The position numbers were made by a program, and so were the translations under genes. A stretch of 64,000 nt of DNA from Polaribacter sp. SA4-12 (lineage in GTDB: Bacteria > Bacteroidota > Bacteroidia > Flavobacteriales > Flavobacteriaceae): positions 3,825,501 through 3,889,500 of the forward strand of contig NZ_CP019334.1 in assembly GCF_002163675.1 (NCBI RefSeq), in the 5' to 3' direction. The notes beneath the pieces were generated by a model that did no database searches, was not told the DNA's origin, and worked only from the letters and a program-made list of their open reading frames with translations. Of the stretch, positions 25,715 to 35,000 are shown one piece after another; within the stretch, counting starts at the first letter, position 1; the number at the start of each line of letters is the position of its first letter.

Positions 25715-25730
25715 CCAAAAAATGAATCCT

Positions 25731-26549
25731 TTATAAATTATTAATCGTTTTTCTAATGGCAACTAAATTGGTTAATAAACCTTCTAAGTTGTCTAAATGT
25801 AACATATTTGCTCCATCAGATTTTGCGTTTGCAGGATCGAAATGAGTTTCTATAAATAAACCATCCACGTTATTTACAATTCCGGCTCTGGCAATTGTTT
25901 CTATCATATCTGGTCTTCCACCTGTAACACCCGCGACTTGATTTGGCTGTTGTAAAGAATGCGTAACATCTAAAACTGTAGGTGCAAATTTTCGCATTTC
26001 AGGAATTCCTCTAAAATCGACAATCATATCTTGATAGCCAAACATGGTTCCTCTATCTGTTATCCAAGCTTTATCAGAACCAGCATCTTTTACTTTTTGT
26101 ACAGCGTGTTTCATTGCACCAGGACTCATAAATTGTCCTTTTTTAAGATTGACAACTTTACCCGTTCTTGCAGCAGCAACAACTAAATCTGTTTGACGAA
26201 CTAAAAAAGCAGGAATCTGCAAAACATCTACATATTCAGCCGCTTTTATTGCATCAGAAACTTCGTGAATGTCTGTTACAGTTGGTACATTAAAAGTTTC
26301 AGAAACTTTACGTAAAATTTTCAATGCTTTTTCATCTCCAATTCCTGTAAAACTATCAATTCTACTTCTGTTTGCTTTTTTAAAACTTCCTTTAAAAATA
26401 TAAGGAATTTCTAATTTGTCTGTAATTGTAATTACTTTTTCTGCAATTCTCATAGCCATTTCTTCACTTTCGATAGCACAAGGCCCTGCAAGTAGAAAAA
26501 AGTTATTTGAGTTTGTATGTTTTATATTGGGAATAAGAGATAAATCCAT
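25731..26549 (-). CDS. kdsA: 3-deoxy-8-phosphooctulonate synthase (KdsA)
   Basis: KdsA condenses phosphoenolpyruvate with D-arabinose 5-phosphate to make Kdo 8-phosphate for lipopolysaccharide inner core. The 272-residue protein has the family's opening FFLLAGPCAIESEEMAMRIA, the substrate-binding KGSFKKANRSRIDSFTGIGD, VTDIHEVSDA, LQIPAFLVRQTDLVVAAA, VNLKKGQFMSPGAMKHAVQK, the RGTMFGYQDMIVDFR segment and the C-terminal VDGLFIETHFDP. Length is as usual for the family, and all conserved stretches are intact. It is a monocistronic minus-strand gene with a -7 box at 26567-26574. The metal-dependent or -independent class was not resolved. Confidence 0.97.
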   Translation of the reverse strand: MDLSLIPNIKHTNSNNFFLLAGPCAIESEEMAMRIAEKVITITDKLEIPYIFKGSFKKANRSRIDSFTGIGDEKALKILRKVSETFNVPTVTDIHEVSDAIKAAEYVDVLQIPAFLVRQTDLVVAAARTGKVVNLKKGQFMSPGAMKHAVQKVKDAGSDKAWITDRGTMFGYQDMIVDFRGIPEMRKFAPTVLDVTHSLQQPNQVAGVTGGRPDMIETIARAGIVNNVDGLFIETHFDPANAKSDGANMLHLDNLEGLLTNLVAIRKTINNL

Positions 26550-26566
26550 CTGTAAAAATTTTTGGA

Positions 26567-26574
26567 CAAAAATA
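26567..26574 (-). promoter_or_regulatory. Candidate -7 box for kdsA
   Basis: On the minus strand TATTTTTG at 26574-26567 matches TAnnTTTG exactly, 18 bases before the kdsA ATG. A TTG -33 box at the right spacing is not obvious. Confidence 0.4.
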
Positions 26575-26619
26575 CGAAATTAAATTAGCTATATTTAGCC
26601 TTTTAAAAAATGAAATACA

Positions 26620-27609
26620 ATGAAAAAAATAATACTGTTACTTTTTATATTCTCTGGAATAATTTCTTGTAAACAAAGTTCTAAAGTAATTAAAAAAGAA
26701 AATAAAGAAGCAACAATTGATGCTTCAACTGTAAAGAAACACTTGTATACTTTAGCTTCAGATGAAATGGAAGGTAGAAAAACAGGAACATCTGGAATTG
26801 AAAAAGCTGCTAAATACATAGAAAACGAGTTTAAACGAATTGGCTTAAAAACCTACGATACATTAAAAGATTACAGACAGACTTTTACTTTTACCGACAG
26901 AAGATCTAAAAAAGAATTAACAACAAGTAATATTATTGGTGTTTTAGAAGGAAAAAGTAAGAAAGATGAATATGTGGTAGTTTCAGCACATTATGATCAT
27001 TTAGGAATTAAGAAAAAGAAAGGTGAATTAGATAGTATTTACAATGGAGCAAATGATGATGCATCTGGTGTTACAGGTGTTTTGGCTTTGGCAGAATATT
27101 TTAAAACAAAAGGAAATAATGAAAGAACAATTCTTTTTGTAGCTTTTACAGGAGAAGAAATGGGGTTAATTGGTTCTACTTATTTTGGTAAAGGAATTGA
27201 TGCTAGTAAATTTGTTGCGGGTATTAATTTAGAAATGATTGGTAAAGTGCCTAATTTTGGTCCAAATACTGCTTGGTTATCTGGTTTTGAACGTTCTGAT
27301 TTTGGTAAGATTGTTCAGAAGAATTTAGAAGGTTCTGGGTATACTTTACATCCAGATCCGTATCCGAAATTCAATTTATTTTTTAGATCAGACAATGCTT
27401 CTTTAGCACGTTTGGGAGTGCCTTCTCATACATTTTCTACAACACCAATTGATGTTGATAAAGATTATCATAACGTTTCTGATGGAGTAGAAACGTTAGA
27501 TGTAGCTGTTGTAACAGAAACTATAAAAGCGGTTGCGAAAGGAACGGAAAGTATTATTAGTGGAAAAGATACTCCAACAAGAGTGTTGTTAGAGGAAGAT
27601 AAAAAATAA
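26620..27609 (+). CDS. M28-family zinc aminopeptidase lipoprotein
   Basis: The 329-residue protein has a lipoprotein signal (LLLFIFSGIISCKQ) with the lipobox Cys at 17. The peptidase M28 metal site is complete: HYDHLG around 125, NDDASGVTGVLALAE around 144, TGEEMGLIGS around 181, NLEMIGK around 205 and YHNVSD near 290 give His, Asp, Glu, Glu/Asp and His ligands for two zinc ions. Aminopeptidases of this type remove N-terminal residues from peptides in the periplasm or at the cell surface. It is followed by DUF4136 after 5 bases, so the two form an operon, with TfoX-N next. Confidence 0.93.
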   Translation: MKKIILLLFIFSGIISCKQSSKVIKKENKEATIDASTVKKHLYTLASDEMEGRKTGTSGIEKAAKYIENEFKRIGLKTYDTLKDYRQTFTFTDRRSKKELTTSNIIGVLEGKSKKDEYVVVSAHYDHLGIKKKKGELDSIYNGANDDASGVTGVLALAEYFKTKGNNERTILFVAFTGEEMGLIGSTYFGKGIDASKFVAGINLEMIGKVPNFGPNTAWLSGFERSDFGKIVQKNLEGSGYTLHPDPYPKFNLFFRSDNASLARLGVPSHTFSTTPIDVDKDYHNVSDGVETLDVAVVTETIKAVAKGTESIISGKDTPTRVLLEEDKK

Positions 27610-27614
27610 TAAAT

Positions 27615-28136
27615 ATGAAGGCTTTAAAATTTTTGTTTTTGTTGATATTTGTCAGTTGTTCGTCTTCAAAAGTAGTAGTAGATTATGATGATAAAACTGA
27701 TTTTTCTATATTTAAAACCTTTGATTTTTATGAAGACAATGGCGAAAGTTTAAATGATTTTGATATTAATAGAATTTCAGATGCAATTCTACAAAATTTA
27801 AAAACTGTTGGATTGCAACAAGACATAAAACCAGATTTCTTTATTTATTTTGATGCCAAAATTTCTGAAAAACAAAATAACAATACTATAGGAATTGGTA
27901 TTGGAAGTGCTAGTCGAAATGGTGGGATTGGAGTTTCTGGAGGAATACCAATTGGTGGTGAAAAACTAATTGAAGATATTAGTATTCGGTTTATAGCAGC
28001 AACTTCTAATGAATTATTTTGGGAAGGTTCTTTAAGTTCTAGCATAAAAAAGAAAAGAACACCAGAAAAGCGTAAATTATATATAACAGAAGTTATTGCT
28101 GAAATTTTACAGAATTATCCACCAAAAAATAAATAG
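27615..28136 (+). CDS. DUF4136 lipoprotein
   Basis: The 173-residue protein has a short lipoprotein signal (MKALKFLFLLIFVSCSSSK, lipobox Cys at 15). It then shows the DUF4136 pattern: a start VVVDYDDKTDFSIFKTFDFY, a helix IISDAILQNL-like, then the PDFFIYFDAKISE strand. A glycine-rich, low-complexity segment GIGIGSASRNGGIGVSGG follows. DUF4136 lipoproteins are outer-membrane or periplasmic proteins of unresolved role. It starts 5 bases after the peptidase gene stop and ends one base before the TfoX-N start, so all three are probably one operon. Confidence 0.85.
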   Translation: MKALKFLFLLIFVSCSSSKVVVDYDDKTDFSIFKTFDFYEDNGESLNDFDINRISDAILQNLKTVGLQQDIKPDFFIYFDAKISEKQNNNTIGIGIGSASRNGGIGVSGGIPIGGEKLIEDISIRFIAATSNELFWEGSLSSSIKKKRTPEKRKLYITEVIAEILQNYPPKNK

Positions 28137-28137
28137 A

Positions 28138-28494
28138 ATGGCGTATTCTGAATATTTAGTAGACAGAGTTTCTCAATTTTTTAGAGAAAAAAGTATCCAT
28201 TTCGAATCTAAAAAAATGTTTGGTGGTTTGGTTTTTATGGTTGATGAAAAAATGTGTGTTGGTGTTATGAAAGACCAAATAATGGCAAGAATTCATCCAG
28301 ATATTTATGAAGCATCTTTATTGGTTGAAGGTTGTAGAAGTATGGACTTCACCAAAAAACGAATGAAAGGTTTTGTGTATTTAAGTGATGACGCCATAGA
28401 TTTTGATGACTATCTAAATTATTGGTTACAACTAGCTTTAGACTTTAATCCGTTAGCAAAAATGAGTAAAAAAAGAAAATCCTCTAAAAATTAA
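28138..28494 (+). CDS. TfoX/Sxy N-terminal-domain protein
   Basis: The better start is the ATG at 28138 (MAYSEYLVDRVSQFF), one base after the DUF4136 stop; a longer frame upstream would overlap DUF4136 out of family pattern. The 118-residue protein is a TfoX_N domain: ESKKMFGGLVFMVDEKMCVG is the conserved Met-Phe-Gly-Gly core, followed by MARIHPDIYEA and FVYLSDDAIDFDDYLNYWLQ. In Gammaproteobacteria TfoX/Sxy activates competence genes, but the isolated N-terminal domain in Bacteroidota has no established role. Ends with a Lys/Ser tail and its stop lies in the loop of a hairpin terminator. Confidence 0.85.
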   Translation: MAYSEYLVDRVSQFFREKSIHFESKKMFGGLVFMVDEKMCVGVMKDQIMARIHPDIYEASLLVEGCRSMDFTKKRMKGFVYLSDDAIDFDDYLNYWLQLALDFNPLAKMSKKRKSSKN

Positions 28495-28506
28495 TTTAGA
28501 GGATTT
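28477..28506. terminator. Bidirectional rho-independent terminator
   Basis: AAATCCTCTAAA and TTTAGAGGATTT form a perfect 12-bp stem with a 6-base loop. It ends the plus-strand M28-DUF4136-TfoX operon and also lies just beyond the convergent gene at 28528. A T-rich tract follows on the plus strand. Confidence 0.8.
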
Positions 28507-28527
28507 ATTATTTTAATATTTTTTTTC

Positions 28528-28974
28528 TTAGAATTGGTAACGAACAGCTAAAGCAATGTCAGAATTTAATCCGTCTAAACCACCTGAAACTCCTATTTCT
28601 GGTCTATAGTCAATAGAAATTAAAATCGGAGCATCAAAATTATATTCAATTCCAACAACTCCAGCTCCATAAATTCCAGTTCCACCAGCAGAAACAATTC
28701 CTCCACCAACACCAGCATACCAATTAAACTGATTTTCTAAATTCCAAACCCATTGATATAAACCTGTTGCTTTAAAGTCCGTAAATTCATTTGCTAAACC
28801 TAAATCAATTTCTAGGCGATTACTATCTCCTAGTGATTTTTGATAAGAAACTTCTCCACCAACACCATTACCTCCACTAAATCGAAGACCAATTGCATTG
28901 TCAGAAATTTCTTGTCCATTCATTGTAAATGTAGCTGTAAAAACCAAGCTTAATACTAATAATACTTTTTTCAT
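28528..28974 (-). CDS. Small secreted/outer-membrane beta-barrel-like protein
   Basis: The 148-residue protein starts with a signal peptide (MKKVLLVLSLVFTATFTMNG, cleavage before QEI). The mature part alternates hydrophobic and polar residues with repeated Gly and aromatic residues (AIGLRFSGGNGVGGEVSYQK, FNWYAGVGGGIVSAGGTGIY) and ends SDIALAVRYQF, with a C-terminal Phe as expected of an outer-membrane beta barrel. It resembles the DUF/OmpW-like small barrels of Flavobacteria. The number of strands fits a small 8-strand barrel. It is convergent to the TfoX operon; function is unknown. Confidence 0.65.
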   Translation of the reverse strand: MKKVLLVLSLVFTATFTMNGQEISDNAIGLRFSGGNGVGGEVSYQKSLGDSNRLEIDLGLANEFTDFKATGLYQWVWNLENQFNWYAGVGGGIVSAGGTGIYGAGVVGIEYNFDAPILISIDYRPEIGVSGGLDGLNSDIALAVRYQF

Positions 28975-29072
28975 AATGTTATTCTTTTTTATAATAATTA
29001 GACGACAAAATTACACTCTTTTGAGCTATTAACAATTTGTAATTGCTTTTTTTATGTTAAAAAAAAATAGTA

Positions 29073-32000
29073 CTATTTTTCTAGGATATTAATTCTTACA
29101 CCTTCAGAATGACTGCTAAATTCTGGTGCATACATACTTTGTATCGTTGTTATTCCGTTGCTAAAATTACCAGCATTATTTACTCTTACATCATACTCAA
29201 AAACATAAACACCCTTTGGTAAACGATCAAAAAAGAAATTGGTTGCAGCATCTTTTGTGCTTTCATAATAGCCTAAATTGTCTTGCCATTTGTATTTTGA
29301 CATTACATTTACAGGTTCAACTCCAGAAGCTCTCATATCTTTCATGTGAATGAATTCCATATTTCTGTCTGAGCGTAATTCTATTCTTACTGTAATTAAA
29401 TCTCCAACTTTTAATTGTGTTTTATCTGTGATTTCTTTCAGTTCTTTTCCTAAATCTGAATTTACTTTTAAGAATAGTTTTTTATTCAATTTTAGCGGAG
29501 TTTCAGCTGAGGTGATTTTATCTAAATCTTCAAAATATTGCCAATACAAACCTCCCCAAGCAATTCCGTTTCCTTTTTTGGTAATGGTAACTTCTCCCAT
29601 TTCCTTTTTTATTTCATCACCATTCCAAGAGGTTTTAAAATAACCAGTTCCTGCTTCAATTTTTACATCATCAATTTTTGATGGATTGATGTTTTTATCA
29701 CCAACTTTAATGTCTACCATTTCTGTGATTGAAACAAAATCACTTCCATTTAACAATAATGCATACACAGCTTCTGTAGTTGCTTTGGTTGTTTTCCATT
29801 TATTCGTTTGCTTATTTTTAAGTAACCAAACTTTTAAATTGTCAATATCATTGAGATTTTTCGTTGCACTTTCAGGCTCAGTTGAAATGACACCAATTTC
29901 AGAGAAAACTTCAATCATTAAAGCTTGAGTTTCTATCGGTGCTTGATAATAGTAGTAACCAGCAGTATTTGTTTTCCAGTACATTCCTAATTCATCAGAT
30001 GTGATACTATTCTCTTTTAATGATTTTAAAATTTTATTTGCAATTGATTTTTTATCACTTCTAAATAACGATAAAGCAATTTGTCCTTTTGCATATAAAT
30101 TATAATCATTCCAATAATTTATGGTTTGATTTCTGTAATAATCAACTACTTTTTGCAAATTGTCATGTAAAGAAATATCGTTATAAAAACTACGCATATA
30201 CAAGTACTGAATGGTGAAATATCCTAAATTATTTTTTGATAAATAATCTGAATATGCTTTATCGCCTTTCTTTTTTGTTTTGGCTTCTTGTTTTATTTTA
30301 TCAGCTCTTTCAAGTAGTTTTTCATATTGTTCTAGCAATTCTCCATCTAAAAATTTCACAGATTTCTCAATCATTTTTTGAGTTGATTTATCAAAATTAG
30401 AAACACCTAATTTTTGCAAATGACCAAAACCTGTTGCAATATGTTGAGTGATAAAAGTACTTTCATATCTACCTCCTTTAAACCAAGGAAATCCACCAGA
30501 ATTCATCTGAATATCTTTTAGTTTATTGATGGCTCTTTCTTGCTCATTTTTCATTTTATTCAAATCGAACAATAATGCAATTCGTTTCTTTTGCTCGGTT
30601 TCTGATTGAGCATCTCTTAACCAAGGAGTTTCCTGAATAATTAACGATTTCAATTCTTGATTCTTCTCTAAATTAGATAATAAAGCATCAGATGATTTCC
30701 ATGCATTAAAAACTTCTTGAATTCTAGGATTTGAATTTGCGACAAAACTAGCCAATGTATTTGCATAATATCTAGAGAATGTTTGTTCTGCACATTCATA
30801 AGGATATTCCATTAAATATGGCAAAGATTGAATGGCATACCAAACTGGGTTGGATGTCATTTCTAACGTTAACTTATGGTTTTTTAAAGTTGATGAAGTT
30901 GTGTTTTTCAACTTATCTAACGTAAAAGTTTTAGTTTGATTAGAGCGAATCCACATTGGTAATGTTTCTGTAACCAACATTCTGTTTGATAAAACTGGCA
31001 AAACGTTTTGTTCTCCATCTGAAAAATCGCCTGCTTTTGCCACAATTTTATATTGAACAGCTTGTACTGTTTCTGGAATTGATAATTGCCAAGAAACGTT
31101 TGTGTTTCCGTCTTTATCAACTGAGAAGCCCACTCTGTCAGTTCCTGACATCTCTCTCAAAGGGAGAGAGCCACTCTTACATAATAACTCTTGTGTTATT
31201 TCTTTTCCAGAAATAGCATCCGTTAAAATTAGTTTTGCAGCTCCATTTAGACTATTATTTGTTAAGTTGGTGATTTTTGCACTCAAGGTAATTTTATCAC
31301 CTTCACGTAAAAAACGAGGTGCATTTGGTACAACCATTAACTCTTTTTGAGTAACCGTTGTTAATGTTTTTGTTGCCGATTTTAATTCCTTTGTATGTGC
31401 TAATAATTGCAGTTTCCAACGAGTTAAAGCTTCTGGCATTGTAAAAGAAAAACTTACTTGTCCGTTTTTGTCTGTTCGTAATTGAGGAAAAAAGAAGGCA
31501 GTTTCTTTAAAGTTTTTACGTGCTTTTACTTTTGATAATTGGTTGTCTAATTTTTCTTGACCGGCTTTTGTACTGATAATAATAACACCATTTACACCTC
31601 TTGAGCCATATAAAGAAGTAGCAGCTGTATCTTTTAAAACAGACATTTCTGCAATGTCATTTTGATTGATGTTAAATGTATCCATAATAACGCCATCAAC
31701 TATATATAATGGATTATTTTCTCCAGAAATACTTGAAGCTCCTCTTATTCTAATTTCTTTCCCAATTCCATCAGCATTCATAACTTCAATACCAGCAACT
31801 CTTCCTGTTAAAGCTTTTGCGCTAATTTTACTTATAGAGCCTGTTAAACTTTTCTTCTTTTGAGATCCATAACCAACTACAACAATTTCATCTAAATGTT
31901 CAGAACTTTCTTCTAAAGCAACATTAAGTATAGAAAAATCTTTTACTTTAATTTCTAAAGGAACAAATCCTAAATAACTAAAAACTAAAACATCTCCTTT

Positions 32001-35000
32001 TTTAGATTCAATAGTATATTGTCCGTCAAAATCTGTTGTTTTTCCTTTTGTAGTATTTTTAATAGCAACGTTTACTCCTGGTAAAGGTTCATTATATTCG
32101 TCTGTTACAACACCATTAATAGTACCATTAAACGCTCCTGATTTTTTGATTTTCACTTTTACCTTTCTAGCTTCAAGTTTCTTGTAAACATTCTTTAAAT
32201 AATTATTATTCTGCCATCTATTGTTGTTTATACTAAACCCAAACCAATTATATTTATCATAAGAAATAGAAGAAAAACCATTATATCTTCTCTGAATATT
32301 TCTAATATTAAAATTAGAATTCCCAAAACTATGATTAGCATTGCTAATAGTATAAGAATTATAAGATGGTTTTGGTATTGTAGGATTAAAACTCCAATTA
32401 TGAGATTTAAATTCATCTAAAGAAGCATCATACATAGAAGCTAAAACTTCTGCAGCAACCCCATGATTTTTATCATTTTTCAGTGTAAAACTCCAAGTTT
32501 CATCTTGTCCTGGTTGTAATTTATCTCTAAAAATATTAGTTTCAATCTCAATAGCTTCTTGTTTGTCAGGAACATTAATAATTAGACTTCCACTTTTAAA
32601 ATAGTTATAATTTACAAAGTGATATTTAATTGCAAAACCACCAATATCTTCTTTTTTAATAGGGATTTTTATGGTTTTTGTTGAATTATTTATTTTTACT
32701 AAACAAGTTTCTATAATTTTATGATTCTTTTCAATTTGTATCGTTACAGTACTATTTTTTGAAGCTGAACCAATATTTAATTCTAGAACATCACCAACTT
32801 GATAAAAAGTTTTATCAGTATTAATTATAAATAATTTGTTGTCAGAAACCTGTTTTTCTTTTGATGAAAATAGTGAGAATCTTTTTTCATCTTTTACTTC
32901 TTGATTAAATTTATCTTTACTTTCTAATACTACAATGTATTTTCCTGAAATCCAGTTTTTAAGATTGTTAAGTTGAATTTCTTTTGATGTTTTTGTATCA
33001 AAATTTTTACTAAAAACCATTTCTCCTTTTTTCCAGTTTTTCTCATCATTTTCATCATTTGTAAAAGGATCATTTGGAAATAATGTTCTAAATGTATTTT
33101 CTGAAATATCTTGATAATCAGGAGCAGACCAAGGTCTTTTTCTTAACGGATTTTTAGGTGCTTTTAATTTATATATTTTAATAGTTCCTTTTGCAGCAAT
33201 AAATTGGCCGTTTAAGTTTTTTGTATCAACTTTTAAACTTGTTTCATTTTGGTTTTTATCAATTTTGTCATCCAAAGAAATAGTTGCTAACAAAGAATGA
33301 TATCCAACTTTTACAGTTGTTGTTGCACTTCTTGTTTCTCCATTTATATCAGTAACATCTGCTGTAATTTCGTACGTAAAAACGGGTAGATTTTCTTTAG
33401 AAACACTTTTGTCAGGAATTGCTTTAAATATGATTTCAAATTCTCCTTTACTATTTGTGATAGATTCACCTTGGGTAATTTCTTGAGAACTAGAATTCGA
33501 ATTTGGTCTTCTCCAATAATACCAACTTGGGTATTGTACTTTTCTATGCACACGATACACAACTTTAGCATCTGTAATATTTGCGCCAGAAAAAGCTTTT
33601 GCAAAACCATTTATAGCAATTGAATCGTTTATTTTATAACTTTCTGTAACCGGTTTAAATTCAGTTTCAAATTTTGGTCTTTTGTATTCTTCAACAGAAA
33701 ACCTTACTTCATTATTATAGTCAAAATCAAAGTATTCATTATCATAAAATTTACTGTCGTTTTCATAACTTTCATCAATTTCAATTGAAAACTCACCAGT
33801 TAATCCATTGTTAGGTAAAATAAATTCACCTGAAACAGATCCGAATTCATTCAGTTTTAATTCAATTATTTTTATTACCTGATTGTTTACATCATATAAA
33901 GTCGCTTCTACATATTCATTTTTAAAAACTTCAGATTTTTCACCTTGTTTTTTAATAACAATAGCTTTAAAATATACAGTTTGTCCTGGTCTATAAATAC
34001 TTCTATCTGTAAAAATAAAAGGTTTTATTATAATTTCTTCATCTTCATTATTCTTGTAGTTATTTCTATCATTTTCATATAAATAATGATTTCCAAAAGT
34101 GGCAATGTCATCTTTCGTTTTTACGGATATTTCTACATTGTCATAATAATTAGTGCTTTTAAAAGATGCAAATCCGTTTTTGTTTGTCTTTAACCTTTTA
34201 TTGATGTAATTATCTTCGTTGTTACTCTTGTTTTTTAAATGAATTTGAGCATTTTTAATAGGTTTTCCATTATTTCTGTCTACTATTTGATAGTTGTATT
34301 TGTTATCAAAATTATTCTCAATCAATGTTAAATTAGTTACTTGCATTGAAGCTGTTCCAAATACTTCGTCTTTGTTTAAATTTTGAGTTTCAGACGTAAC
34401 AATTAAAAAAAATCCATTGTCAAATTTAGGAATGATTATTTCTGTACTATGTTGTAAATAATCGTTTTCATTTTTTAGTTTAGAATTCCAATTATTCACC
34501 TTTTTAAGTGAATTTATTAGTTTGATTTTTTCTTCTGATTTATACAACCTATTGAATTTATACAATTGATCATTTGTAATTTTATAGGCAGTGAAATACA
34601 GTTTGTCAATATTTTTATAATTGACTAACATTCTTGTATTTGTGTTAATTGGTATGTTTTTTTCTACAGTTATAGAAAGCGATTTTGCTAAAATTTGATT
34701 TTTAAGAATCGTGCAGTTTTTTGTTGCTAAACTTTTTGGGAATTGTTTAATTATTTTATTGCAAATAGAAATTGCAAGTTTGTTTTCTGATTTACTTCTA
34801 TGAATTTTGGCAATCTCAAAAGCATACAATCCACTAATATCTTTTTTATTAAAACGATCTTTGGATACCTCTAAAGTTGATAGAAAAACATCTTGTTTAT
34901 CATTAAAAGTTGCTTGTTGTTTTACAAAATTTAATCTGTGGATATCAATATCTGCCAAAGCATTCAAACTATTTTCTTTTGAATGAAATTGTACTAATTT

